A DNA stretch of 52,876 nucleotides from Gammaproteobacteria bacterium (GTDB lineage Bacteria; Pseudomonadota; Gammaproteobacteria; Chromatiales; Chromatiaceae). A program made the position numbers and the translations under genes. The notes beneath the pieces were generated by a model. That model made no database searches. It was not told where the DNA came from and saw only the letters and a list, made by a program, of their open reading frames with translations. The DNA lies in NCBI GenBank assembly GCA_003696905.1, contig RFHJ01000206.1, positions 1 through 52,876 of the forward strand, in the 5' to 3' direction. How positions within the stretch are numbered: position 1 is the stretch's first letter; every line of letters starts with the position of its first letter. This document shows, in pieces, positions 7,184 through 18,929 of this stretch.

Positions 7184-7852
7184 TCAATCGTCGACGATGG
7201 AGAGATAGGCAAAGATGTCGCGCAGCTCCTCGTCGGTGAAGTCATCCAACAGCTCGTCGTCCGGCTCGTCTTCGTCATGCAGGCGGATCCTGTTGCGGAA
7301 CTTCTTCACCTGGCGCCACAGGTAACTGGTGTACTGACCCGCCAGCATCGGCACGCCCTTCTTCTCACGCCCCCAGCCCTCCCTGCCGTGGCAGATCGCG
7401 CACTCGCGACGGTAGAGCCTGCGACCCTTCTCGAAATTTCCCGGCGCGCGGGGGACCTGCATGATCTGCTTGGATTCCAGCAGGCGGGCGTAGGCATCGA
7501 ACCCCGGCGCCTTGTCGTCCACTGGCGGCAGCTTGGTCTTGAGCTCGATCCGGTTCAAATACTGCGCGATCTGGAACATGTCCTCTTCCGGAAGCTGGCG
7601 TTGGTCCACGTGTTCTACCATCGGCAGGTTGGGGCGTTCCCGGTTCTGGAAGAGATGCAGCTGACGGATGAGGTAGTCGACGGGCTGCCCGGCGATGCGG
7701 GGGTATTCGCCCCCCTTGCCGCCCTGGCCGAATTCGCTGTGACAGCCGGCGCATTCCTCGTTGATCTCCTCGCCGATGTCCGGGTCGTATTCGTAGGCCG
7801 CAGCGGTAGTCCAGGCGAACAGCAGGAGCAGGATTCCGATGGGCTTGGTCAT
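7184..7852 (-). CDS. Diheme cytochrome c (cytochrome c4/c553-like)
   Basis: This is a 222-residue periplasmic cytochrome. The start at 7852 (ATG, MTKPIG) gives a normal signal peptide ending at ~19; the ORF track's longer version adds 22 residues without a signal. There are two CxxCH heme motifs, CAGCH at 34-38 and CAICH at 151-155. Conserved axial Met candidates are the M of LPMVE and the M of VPMLAG. The two-domain plan resembles cytochrome c4. The C-terminus is very acidic (DEDEPDDELLDDF), which could be a docking patch. It is convergent with the nos cluster and has a perfect FNR box 84 bases upstream. I infer an electron carrier for anaerobic respiration, possibly the donor to NosZ or a nitrite reductase. 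Confidence 0.88.
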   Translation of the reverse strand: MTKPIGILLLLFAWTTAAAYEYDPDIGEEINEECAGCHSEFGQGGKGGEYPRIAGQPVDYLIRQLHLFQNRERPNLPMVEHVDQRQLPEEDMFQIAQYLNRIELKTKLPPVDDKAPGFDAYARLLESKQIMQVPRAPGNFEKGRRLYRRECAICHGREGWGREKKGVPMLAGQYTSYLWRQVKKFRNRIRLHDEDEPDDELLDDFTDEELRDIFAYLSIVDD

Positions 7853-7935
7853 TGGCGTTTCCCGGATTCTGACATGGCGAAATTGACCTGATCCGTTTCG
7901 ACCCGCCAGTATCCGCAAAGGTCCTTTCCAGTCAC

Positions 7936-7949
7936 TTGATGGATATCAA
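7936..7949. promoter_or_regulatory. FNR/ANR/DNR-type binding site
   Basis: TTGATGGATATCAA is a perfect match to the FNR consensus TTGAT-N4-ATCAA. Its centre is ~90 bases upstream of the diheme cytochrome start (7852). A typical class II position (-41.5) would put transcription start near 7901 and leave a ~49-nt leader, which is plausible. The site is symmetrical and lies in a divergent region, but it is ~110 bases from parA, so control of the cytochrome is the better guess. Confidence 0.8.
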
Positions 7950-8013
7950 GCCGATCCGGTTGTCGGTACCGCTGACGGAGCAATCAGTGCACATGGCCAA
8001 GAGAGGGCCTGCT

Positions 8014-8045
8014 GGTCTATGATGGGCAGCCCATAATCATAGACC
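8014..8045. promoter_or_regulatory. Inverted repeat overlapping the parA promoter region
   Basis: GGTCTATGAT (8014-8023) and ATCATAGACC (8036-8045) are perfect inverted arms, with a second small palindrome GGGCAGCCC between them. The right arm ends seven bases before the parA ATG. The left arm contains TATGAT, a good -10 hexamer. This looks like an operator for autoregulation, since ParA ATPases often repress their own operon, but a simple mRNA hairpin is also possible. Confidence 0.5.
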
Positions 8046-8052
8046 GACCACC

Positions 8053-8859
8053 ATGGGACGCATCATCTGTGTAGCCAACCAGAAGGGCGGGGTTGGCAAG
8101 ACCACCACGGCCGTCAATCTGGCTGCTTCGCTGGCCAACATGCGCAAGCGGGTATTGCTGGTCGACCTCGATCCCCAGGGCAACGCCTCGATGGGTTGTG
8201 GCGTGGACAAGCATGACCTCGAGCTCTCGGCACTCGAGGTCCTGCTCGGGGAGGTGCCCGCGCGCAAGGCGATCCTCCCCAGCGTCGATGAGCTGTTCCA
8301 GGTGTTGCCCTCCAACAGCGATCTCACCGCTGCTGAGGTGCAGTTGCTGGAGGCGCCGCTGCGCGACAAGCGTCTGGGGCTCGCCCTGGAGCCGGTACGC
8401 AACGAATACGACTACCTGCTCATCGACTGCCCGCCCTCGCTGAACATGCTTACCGTCAATGCACTGGTGGCCTCTGATGGTGTACTGGTTCCCATTCAGA
8501 CCGAGTACTATGCGCTCGAGGGGCTGTCCGCCCTGTTGTCGACGATCGAGCAGATTCGCAGTCATCGCAACCCCCGCCTGGAGTTGGAAGGCATCGTGCG
8601 CACCATGCACGATCCGCGCAACAACCTCGCCAACGAGGTGTCGTCACAGCTGATCGCGCACTTCGGCAGCAAGGTGTTCCGCACCATCATCCCGCGCAAT
8701 GTGCGGGTCGCCGAGGCGCCGAGTCATGGCCTGCCGGTGATGCTGTATGATAAGCACTCGCGCGGTGCCATCAGTTATCTGGCGCTGGCCAGCGAACTGG
8801 CCCGCCGTTATCAACCCCCATCGCAAACCCAAGACCTGACCGACCCGGTACAGACCTGA
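8053..8859 (+). CDS. parA: Chromosome-partitioning ATPase ParA (Soj)
   Basis: This is a 268-residue ParA/Soj ATPase. The deviant Walker A motif KGGVGKTTT is at residues ~11-18, followed by the DLDPQGNAS motif and DCPPS (Walker B region). Length and motifs match chromosomal ParA without the N-terminal DNA-binding extension of plasmid ParA. It works with ParB/parS in origin segregation by nonspecific DNA binding in the ATP state. parB follows after 3 bases. In many gammaproteobacteria gidA-gidB precede parA and the atp operon follows parB. Here the downstream order is kept, but upstream lies the cytochrome/nos region instead of gidAB. Confidence 0.95.
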   Translation: MGRIICVANQKGGVGKTTTAVNLAASLANMRKRVLLVDLDPQGNASMGCGVDKHDLELSALEVLLGEVPARKAILPSVDELFQVLPSNSDLTAAEVQLLEAPLRDKRLGLALEPVRNEYDYLLIDCPPSLNMLTVNALVASDGVLVPIQTEYYALEGLSALLSTIEQIRSHRNPRLELEGIVRTMHDPRNNLANEVSSQLIAHFGSKVFRTIIPRNVRVAEAPSHGLPVMLYDKHSRGAISYLALASELARRYQPPSQTQDLTDPVQT

Positions 8860-8862
8860 ACC

Positions 8863-9744
8863 ATGGCAAAGAAACGAGGCCTGGGGCGTGGGCTCGACGC
8901 GCTGCTCGGCGCAGGCGAGAAGGCCCCCACAGAGACAGCAGAAGCGGCGGGTGTTGGTCCTACCGCGAATCTCCCGGCCAGCCAGTTGCCGGTGGAGCGG
9001 ATACGCCGCGGCCGCTATCAGCCCCGCCGTCACTTCGATGAGGACAAGCTGCGGGAACTGGCCGATTCCATCGCCGCCCAGGGCATGGTGCAGCCGATCG
9101 TGGTCCGGCCGGTGGAAGATGGCTACGAGATCATCGCCGGCGAGCGCCGCTGGCGGGCGGCCCAGCTGGCGGGGCTGGCCGAGGTGCCGGTGGTGATCCA
9201 TGAGGTGGACGATCAGACCGCCATGGCAATGGCCCTGATCGAGAACATCCAGCGCGATGATCTGAATCCGCTCGAGGAGGCGGCGGCCCTGCATCGCCTG
9301 CTGGACGAGTTCGGCCTGACCCACCAGCAGGTCGCCCAGTCGGTGGGCAAGTCGCGCACCACGGTGACCAATCTCCTTCGGCTGCTGGAACTGGATCCGG
9401 CGGTGAAGCAACTGCTGGAAGAGGGTCGTATCGAGATGGGCCATGCGCGGGCCCTGCTGGGATTGAAGGAGGGAGCGCTGCAGGCACAGGCCGCAAGAGA
9501 GGTGGCGAAAAAGGGCCTCTCGGTCCGCGAGACCGAGGCACTGGTGCGCAAGCTCTCTCAGCCGCCCAAACCAAAGCCCGCACCACCCGAGGAGGACCCG
9601 GACATTCGCCGGCTGCTGGACGACCTCACCGATCGCCTTGGGGCGCGGGTCAACATTCACCAGGGTGCCGGTGGCAAGGGTCGCCTGGAGATCAGCTATA
9701 ACAGCCTGGACGAGCTCGAGGGCATCCTGGCGCACATCAAATAG
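8863..9744 (+). CDS. parB: Chromosome-partitioning protein ParB
   Basis: This is a 293-residue ParB/Spo0J protein. The N-terminus GLGRGLDALLG is the ParA-interacting segment typical of chromosomal ParB. The CTP-binding ParB/Srx domain follows, with QPRRHFDE, GMVQPIVV and GERRWRAA; then ENIQRDDLNPLEEA and a helix-turn-helix for parS recognition (LTHQQVAQSVGKSRTTVTN region). A short C-terminal dimerisation domain ends the protein. It spreads from parS sites and is moved by ParA. It is co-transcribed with parA, and the atp promoter begins ~75 bases after its stop. I did not find a clear parS 16-mer in this window by eye. Confidence 0.95.
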   Translation: MAKKRGLGRGLDALLGAGEKAPTETAEAAGVGPTANLPASQLPVERIRRGRYQPRRHFDEDKLRELADSIAAQGMVQPIVVRPVEDGYEIIAGERRWRAAQLAGLAEVPVVIHEVDDQTAMAMALIENIQRDDLNPLEEAAALHRLLDEFGLTHQQVAQSVGKSRTTVTNLLRLLELDPAVKQLLEEGRIEMGHARALLGLKEGALQAQAAREVAKKGLSVRETEALVRKLSQPPKPKPAPPEEDPDIRRLLDDLTDRLGARVNIHQGAGGKGRLEISYNSLDELEGILAHIK

Positions 9745-9817
9745 GTTGACGCTGTCGGAGGCGACGGGAGTATCTGTCTCTAGCCGCAATCCTTGAAGTT
9801 TTTTATCAAAGTATCGT

Positions 9818-9846
9818 TTGACCTTATTTCACGGCCTGCTTATACT
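9818..9846 (+). promoter_or_regulatory. Sigma-70 promoter of the atp operon
   Basis: A -35 hexamer TTGACC (9818-9823) is followed, after exactly 17 bases, by a -10 hexamer TATACT (9841-9846). This is the best housekeeping promoter seen in the window and sits just before the ATP synthase genes. It also shows that the ORF-track start of atpI, the TTG at 9818, is part of the promoter and not a start codon. Confidence 0.7.
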
Positions 9847-9895
9847 GCGCCGCGCCGTGGGCAACGGCCTACGCCAATGGGGTGACAGGCTCTCT

Positions 9896-10264
9896 ATGCA
9901 CGATCTGGATGCCCGACGGGCAAGGCGATTGCTGGCGACCCAGTTCGTTACCCTGTTGGCAGTAGCGGCGACAGCCGGTATCCTCGGCCTGCCGTACATG
10001 CGGGATGCCTTCATCGGCGGATTGGCCGCCTTTGCCGGAAGTGCCGTATTCGCGCTCTGGGTCTTTGGGCGATATCGTGCGCAGGAGCCGGGCCGGATCG
10101 TTGCCAATTTTTACGGCGGTGAAGTTATCAAGATACTGGTCGTGGCAGCCATCTTTGCCGCCGCGATCCTCGGGCTGCCGGATTTGCATCCGCTGGCCCT
10201 TCTTGGTGCCTTTTTGGTCGTACAGGTTTTACCCCCGCTGCTGGCGAACCGGATCGCCGGCTGA
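9896..10264 (+). CDS. atpI: ATP synthase protein I (AtpI)
   Basis: This is a 122-residue small membrane protein with four hydrophobic helices, matching AtpI, which helps assemble the c-ring of F1Fo ATP synthase. ATG 9896 is chosen over the longer ORF because the -35/-10 promoter covers the upstream start, and because 120-130 residues is the usual size. The N-terminus is basic (RRARR), consistent with the inside-positive rule. It is the first gene of the operon, 15 bases before atpB. AtpI sequences vary a lot between species, so the assignment rests mainly on position and membrane topology. Confidence 0.88.
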   Translation: MHDLDARRARRLLATQFVTLLAVAATAGILGLPYMRDAFIGGLAAFAGSAVFALWVFGRYRAQEPGRIVANFYGGEVIKILVVAAIFAAAILGLPDLHPLALLGAFLVVQVLPPLLANRIAG

Positions 10265-11434
<1,170 letters not shown>

Positions 11435-11486
11435 GGCGATCGATCGCAGTACATGAAATCCATTCTCGTCTGAACGAGGTTTCGGG

Positions 11487-11957
11487 ATGAATATCAACCT
11501 GACACTCATTGCCCAGCTGGCCTCCTTCGCGGTGTTCGTCTGGTTCACCATGAAGTTCATCTGGCCACCGCTGGTCAAGGCGATGGACGAGCGCAAGGCA
11601 AAGATCGCCGACGGCCTGGCGGCAGCGGAACGTGGTCAGCACGAGCAGGAGCTGGCACGCGAGCGCGCGGCCCAGTATCTGCACGAGGCCAAGCAACAGG
11701 CGGCAGAGATCACGGCCAAGGCCGAGAAGCAGGCCGCCCTGATCGTCGAGGACGCCAAGAGCAAGGCCCAGGAAGAGGGCGCCCGCCAGCTGGCGGCGGC
11801 TCAGGCGGAGATCGAGCAGGAAGTCAACAAGGCGCGCGAGGAACTGCGCAGCAAGGTTGCCGAGCTGGCCGTCGCCGGGGCGGAAAAGATCCTGCGCCGC
11901 GAGATCGACGCCGAAGCGCACAAGGACATCGTCGAATCTGTCGCCGGGCAGATCTAG
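11487..11957 (+). CDS. atpF: ATP synthase Fo subunit b
   Basis: This is a 156-residue subunit b of the peripheral stalk. A single N-terminal membrane helix (residues ~4-25) is followed by a long charged, alanine-rich coiled coil to the C-terminus, with heptad-like AAEITAKAEKQAAL stretches. It dimerises and binds subunit delta to hold F1 against rotation. The length is the same as in E. coli. The stop codon is 9 bases before the atpH start. Confidence 0.97.
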   Translation: MNINLTLIAQLASFAVFVWFTMKFIWPPLVKAMDERKAKIADGLAAAERGQHEQELARERAAQYLHEAKQQAAEITAKAEKQAALIVEDAKSKAQEEGARQLAAAQAEIEQEVNKAREELRSKVAELAVAGAEKILRREIDAEAHKDIVESVAGQI

Positions 11958-11966
11958 GACAGGGCC

Positions 11967-12506
11967 ATGGCTGGAGACGCTACAACCATCGCAAGGCCCT
12001 ATGCCGAGGCCGTATTCCAACGCGCCCTGGAGACCGACAAGCTCGACCTGTGGACGGAGATGCTGGCCTTCCTCGGTACCGCTGTCGAGGACCCGCAGCT
12101 ATCGCGTGTGCTGGGAAGTCCTCAGCTGACGCGGGAACAGAAGGCGCAACTGGTGCTCGACATCGCCGGCGGGCGACTGAGCGGCGAGGGCGAGAACCTG
12201 GTCCGTCTGTTGGCCGAGAACGGCCGCCTGGCGTTATTGCCGGAGATCGCCAGCCTGTACGAGGCGCGCAAGGCCGAGCATGAGGGAACCGTGGAGGTCG
12301 ATGTGACCACCGCTTACCCGCTCAAGCCGGCGCAGGAGCAGGTGCTCAGCGAGGCCCTCAAGGCCAAGTTGGGCCGCGAAGTACGAATCCACAGCCACGA
12401 GGATCCGGAGTTGATCGGCGGTTTCCGGCTGCGCGCCGGCGACATGGTGATCGACGGCTCGGTGGCCGGCCAGCTCCAGCAGTTGGCGCACGAATTAGGA
12501 CTTTAA
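11967..12506 (+). CDS. atpH: ATP synthase F1 subunit delta
   Basis: This 179-residue delta subunit (OSCP-like) links the b dimer to the top of the F1 alpha/beta hexamer. The N-terminal helical bundle contains the family pattern ARPYAEAVFQRAL. The C-terminal domain has VDVTTAYPL and ends with the conserved GGFRLRAGDMVIDGSVAGQL. The length is normal for proteobacteria. It sits between atpF (9-base gap) and atpA (15-base gap). Confidence 0.97.
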   Translation: MAGDATTIARPYAEAVFQRALETDKLDLWTEMLAFLGTAVEDPQLSRVLGSPQLTREQKAQLVLDIAGGRLSGEGENLVRLLAENGRLALLPEIASLYEARKAEHEGTVEVDVTTAYPLKPAQEQVLSEALKAKLGREVRIHSHEDPELIGGFRLRAGDMVIDGSVAGQLQQLAHELGL

Positions 12507-12521
12507 TCAGGGTACGCAACC

Positions 12522-14063
<1,542 letters not shown>

Positions 14064-14135
14064 GTGGTGCCCGCGGGCTCGGAACTATCCGGCCCGCGGT
14101 AACCGAGTCCCCCAACGAGCGAAGCGAGAGACTAC

Positions 14136-15002
14136 ATGGCAGGCGCAAAAGAGATACGGACCAAGATCTCCTCCATCAAGAGCACGCAGAAGATTACCAG
14201 TGCCATGGAGATGGTTGCCGCGTCCAAGATGCGCAAGGCGCAGGACCGCATGGCCGCATCCCGGCCCTACGCCCAGAAGATGCGTCAGGTCATCGGGCAC
14301 GTGGCCTTGGCCAACCCCGAATACAAGCATCCCTTCATGACCCCGCGAGAGGTCAAGCGCATCGGCTACATCATCGTTTCGTCCGACCGTGGTCTGTGCG
14401 GCGGTCTGAACACCAATCTGTTCCGCGCCCTGGTGCGCGAAATCCGCAAGGAGCGCGAGGCGGGTCGCGAGATCAGCTACTGCCTCGTGGGCAACAAGGC
14501 GCTCGGTTTCTTCCGTCGGGTCGGCGGCAACGTGCGCGCCCAGGTCACCCATCTCGGTGATGCCCCGGAACTCGAGGCGCTGATCGGTCCGGTCAAGGTG
14601 ATGCTGGATGCCTTCGTAGACGGCGAGATCGACGAGATCCGCCTCGCCTACAACGAGTTCGTCAACACCATGACCCAGCGGCCCACCATCCAGACCCTGG
14701 TGCCGCTGCCACCCGGCGAGGATGCCGAGGAACTGAAACACCACTGGGACTACATCTATGAGCCGGATGCGCAGCAGGTGCTCGACTCGCTGTTGCAGCG
14801 TTACATCGAATCCATCGCCTATCAGGCGGTAGTGGAGAACGGCGCCTGTGAGATGGCCGCCAGGATGGTGGCGATGAAGTCGGCCACCGACAATGCCGGC
14901 AGCCTGATCGATGAGTTGCAGCTGGTCTACAACAAGGCCCGCCAGGCCGCCATTACGCAAGAGATTTCCGAGATCGTCAGCGGTGCTGCCGCGGTCTCCT
15001 GA
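14136..15002 (+). CDS. atpG: ATP synthase F1 subunit gamma
   Basis: This 288-residue rotor shaft is recognised by the N-terminal coiled-coil half ([17 protein letters not shown] and [13 protein letters not shown]), by [11 protein letters not shown] in the Rossmann-like middle domain, and by the C-terminal helix with [13 protein letters not shown]. All are diagnostic of AtpG. The length equals the usual 286-290. The protein turns inside the alpha3beta3 hexamer and couples Fo rotation to catalysis. ATG 14136 follows CGAAGCGAGAG, a modest ribosome-binding site. Confidence 0.98.
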   Translation: MAGAKEIRTKISSIKSTQKITSAMEMVAASKMRKAQDRMAASRPYAQKMRQVIGHVALANPEYKHPFMTPREVKRIGYIIVSSDRGLCGGLNTNLFRALVREIRKEREAGREISYCLVGNKALGFFRRVGGNVRAQVTHLGDAPELEALIGPVKVMLDAFVDGEIDEIRLAYNEFVNTMTQRPTIQTLVPLPPGEDAEELKHHWDYIYEPDAQQVLDSLLQRYIESIAYQAVVENGACEMAARMVAMKSATDNAGSLIDELQLVYNKARQAAITQEISEIVSGAAAVS

Positions 15003-15054
15003 GCAGGTTTTTGGGTATTTCGGCCGCACCCCGGTGCGGAAGACTGAAGATTGA

Positions 15055-16446
<1,392 letters not shown>

Positions 16447-16486
16447 GATCAGTGCAAGGGGTCTTGCCCCGATTGGAGCTAGAATC

Positions 16487-16915
16487 ATGGCGATGACCAT
16501 ACATGTCGATATCGTGAGCGCCGAAGGCCAGCTCTATAGTGGCCAGGGCGAGATGGTGTATGCCCCGGCGGTGATGGGTGAGATCGGTATCGCGCCCCGT
16601 CATGCGCCGCTGGTGACCCCGCTCAAGCCGGGCGAGGTGCGTATCGACCCCGGACAGGGCAAGCCGCAGGAGCACTTCTATGTCTCTGGGGGCCTTATCG
16701 AGGTGCAACCCTTTCGGGTGACCGTCCTGGCAGACACGGGCGTGCGGGCCGCCGATCTGGACGAGGCGGCTGCCTTGGAGGCGAAGCGGCGCGCTGAGGA
16801 CGCATTGGCCACCCGCGCCAGTGAGATGGATCTGGCGAAGGCCCAGGCGGAACTGGCCGAGGCAGTGGCCCAGCTACGCGCCATCGAGCGGCTGCGCAAG
16901 CAGAAGAAGACCTGA
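16487..16915 (+). CDS. atpC: ATP synthase F1 subunit epsilon
   Basis: This 142-residue epsilon subunit is the last gene of the operon. ATG 16487 is chosen ([14 protein letters not shown]) since the longer ORF runs inside atpD. The N-terminal beta sandwich is visible ([19 protein letters not shown], typical of epsilon) and the C-terminal two-helix hairpin is alanine- and charge-rich. Epsilon couples the rotor and inhibits ATP hydrolysis through its mobile C-terminal helices. A GC-rich hairpin follows within ~40 bases. Confidence 0.96.
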   Translation: MAMTIHVDIVSAEGQLYSGQGEMVYAPAVMGEIGIAPRHAPLVTPLKPGEVRIDPGQGKPQEHFYVSGGLIEVQPFRVTVLADTGVRAADLDEAAALEAKRRAEDALATRASEMDLAKAQAELAEAVAQLRAIERLRKQKKT

Positions 16916-16953
16916 GGCTGCCTCGCACTCGTCGACCGAATTGCTAGAATGCA

Positions 16954-16980
16954 GGCCCTGCGGACCCGCGCCGCAGGGCC
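16954..16980 (+). terminator. GC-rich hairpin after the atp operon
   Basis: GGCCCTGCGG (16954-16963) and CCGCAGGGCC (16971-16980) form a perfect 10-bp stem with a 7-nt loop, followed by TTTCATGTTT. The U-tract is short and interrupted, so it may be a weak intrinsic terminator or attenuator between atpC and the FKBP gene. Confidence 0.5.
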
Positions 16981-17002
16981 TTTCATGTTTGTGGGGATCA
17001 TT

Positions 17003-17503
17003 ATGAGTGAACAGATCGTAGCGCCGGGCAAGTATGTCGGTATCACCTATAGCATCACCGACGATGTGGGCAATGTGGTAGAGCAGCATGATATTCCGGT
17101 GGGCTTCGTCTATGGCAGCGACACCGAGTTGGTAGGGGGGCTCGACAAGGCGGTGGCCGGCAAGAAGGCCGGCGACGAGGTAGAGGTAAAACTCTCACCC
17201 GACGATGCCTATGGCCCTTATGATCCCTCCCTGACCTTCACCGACGTTCTCGAGAACGTACCACCGCAATTCCGTCGGGTGGGTGCCGAGGTGCAGATGC
17301 AGAACGAGAAGGGCGAGGTCAAGACCTTCCACGTCTCGCAGATCAGCGACGGCAAGCTCACGGTGGACGGCAATCACCCGCTGGCTGGCAAGGAGTTGAC
17401 GGTGCATGTCAAGATCGTCGAGGTGCGCGATGCCAAGCCTGGAGAGGAGAAGGTCTCGGGTATTCATGCCGTTCAGGCACCGACCCATCCCACTATCAAC
17501 TGA
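17003..17503 (+). CDS. slyD: FKBP-type peptidyl-prolyl isomerase, SlyD-like
   Basis: This is a 166-residue SlyD/FkpA-like prolyl isomerase with chaperone activity. ATG 17003 (MSEQIVAPGKYV) is preferred because upstream codons overlap the hairpin after atpC; GTGGGGA upstream serves as ribosome-binding site. The FKBP half (FVYGSDTELVGGLDKAVAGKKAGDE) and the inserted IF chaperone domain are both recognisable, as is the closing HPLAGKELTVHVKIVEV. The metal-binding His/Cys-rich tail of E. coli SlyD is absent: the protein ends soon after the FKBP domain with only two histidines. A role in nickel insertion is therefore unlikely. It is 21 bases before glmU. Confidence 0.88.
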   Translation: MSEQIVAPGKYVGITYSITDDVGNVVEQHDIPVGFVYGSDTELVGGLDKAVAGKKAGDEVEVKLSPDDAYGPYDPSLTFTDVLENVPPQFRRVGAEVQMQNEKGEVKTFHVSQISDGKLTVDGNHPLAGKELTVHVKIVEVRDAKPGEEKVSGIHAVQAPTHPTIN

Positions 17504-17524
17504 TCTCGCCACGGAGGTTCAAGG

Positions 17525-18892
17525 ATGACGTTGGGAATCGTGATTCTGGCTGCCGGCCAGGGAACGCGTATGAAGTCGGACCTGCCCAAGGTCCTTCACA
17601 CCCTGGGTGACCGTCCCCTGTTGCAACACGTGATCGATACCGCCCGGCAGGTCGCACCGGAGCGTATCGTGGTGGTCTATGGCCATGGGGGCGACCAGGT
17701 GCGCGAGGCCGTGCCCGACGCGGACTTGCTGTGGGCCGAGCAGGCGGCACAGCTGGGTACCGGCCATGCCGTAGCCCAGGCCATGCCGCAGCTGGAGGGC
17801 ATGGATCGGATCCTGGTACTGTACGGCGATGTGCCGCTGATCCGCGCCGAGACCCTGCAGCGGCTCATCGATTGTGCGGGCGACGGCCTCGGCTTGCTGA
17901 CGGTTACCCTGGACGATCCCACCGGCTATGGGCGGATCCAGCGGGATGCCGATGGTGAGGTGCAATGCATCGTCGAGCAGAAGGACGCCTCTCCCGAGCA
18001 GCAGACCATCTGCGAGGTGAATACGGGAATCATGGTGCTGCCGGGCGCGCGCCTCGCCCAATGGCTGGGCCGGCTCTCGAACGACAATGCTCAAGGTGAA
18101 TACTATCTGACCGATATATTGGCCATGGCGGTCAGCGAAGGGATACCGGTCGCCGTCACCCAACCGGACGAGGCCGTGGAGGCCGAGGGCGTCAACAATC
18201 GCCTGCAGCTCGCCGCACTGGAGCGCGCTCTGCAGCGGCGGCAGGCCGAGCGCTTGCTGCTCGCCGGTCTTGGCATGCGCGACCCCGCCCGCTTCGACCT
18301 GCGCGGCAGCCTGGCCCATGGCCGGGACTGTGTGCTGGATGTGAACGTCGTGATCGAGGGCGACGTGGTACTGGGCGATCGGGTGCGGATCGGCCCGAAC
18401 TGCGTGTTGCGCAACTGCCGTATCGACGACGATGTCGAGCTGTTGGAGAACTGCGTGATCGAGTCGGCCCATATTGGAGCCGGCAGTCGGGTCGGCCCCT
18501 TCAGCCGTCTGCGGCCTGGTGCCCATCTGGTGGGCGGGAATCACGTGGGCAATTTCGTCGAGATCAAGAACGCGGTGATCGGTGAGGGTTCCAAGGTGAA
18601 CCATCTCACCTACGTAGGAGATGCCGATATCGGCCGGCGCGTGAACGTCGGCGCCGGGACCATCACCTGCAACTACGACGGGGCCAACAAGCATCGCACG
18701 GTGATTGGAGACGACGCCTTCATCGGCTCCAACACCGCACTCGTGGCGCCGGTCACCGTGGGACCCGGTGCCACCATCGGCGCGGGATCGGTGATCACCC
18801 GCGATGCCCCCGAGGGACAGCTCACGCTCACCCGGGCACGACAGACCACGGTCGAGGGCTGGGAACGGCCAAGGAAGAAGCCAAAGGCCTGA
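17525..18892 (+). CDS. glmU: Bifunctional UDP-GlcNAc pyrophosphorylase / GlcN-1-P acetyltransferase GlmU
   Basis: This is a 455-residue two-domain enzyme making UDP-N-acetylglucosamine for peptidoglycan and [18 protein letters not shown]. The N-terminal pyrophosphorylase domain has [18 protein letters not shown], with the GxGTxM nucleotide loop, and LYGDVPLI. The C-terminal half is a left-handed beta helix of hexapeptide repeats, with the acetyltransferase signature [10 protein letters not shown]. The length matches E. coli GlmU (456). It stands between the atp operon and glmS, the conserved gammaproteobacterial order. Confidence 0.98.
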   Translation: MTLGIVILAAGQGTRMKSDLPKVLHTLGDRPLLQHVIDTARQVAPERIVVVYGHGGDQVREAVPDADLLWAEQAAQLGTGHAVAQAMPQLEGMDRILVLYGDVPLIRAETLQRLIDCAGDGLGLLTVTLDDPTGYGRIQRDADGEVQCIVEQKDASPEQQTICEVNTGIMVLPGARLAQWLGRLSNDNAQGEYYLTDILAMAVSEGIPVAVTQPDEAVEAEGVNNRLQLAALERALQRRQAERLLLAGLGMRDPARFDLRGSLAHGRDCVLDVNVVIEGDVVLGDRVRIGPNCVLRNCRIDDDVELLENCVIESAHIGAGSRVGPFSRLRPGAHLVGGNHVGNFVEIKNAVIGEGSKVNHLTYVGDADIGRRVNVGAGTITCNYDGANKHRTVIGDDAFIGSNTALVAPVTVGPGATIGAGSVITRDAPEGQLTLTRARQTTVEGWERPRKKPKA

Positions 18893-18929
18893 CCCGGCGG
18901 GGAAGGACACTTATCAGGGAGTAATAAAG

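Noticed and set aside
7919-9817. parS or DnaA-box cluster near parAB
   Set aside because: No convincing 16-mer palindrome or DnaA-box group was seen by eye; a motif search would be needed to exclude it.
9818-9895. Extended atpI start
   Set aside because: The TTG at 9818 is the -35 of the operon promoter, so the segment is not translated.
14064-14135. GC-rich hairpin between atpA and atpG as a terminator
   Set aside because: No T-tract, and it lies inside a conserved operon; at most an mRNA-processing element.
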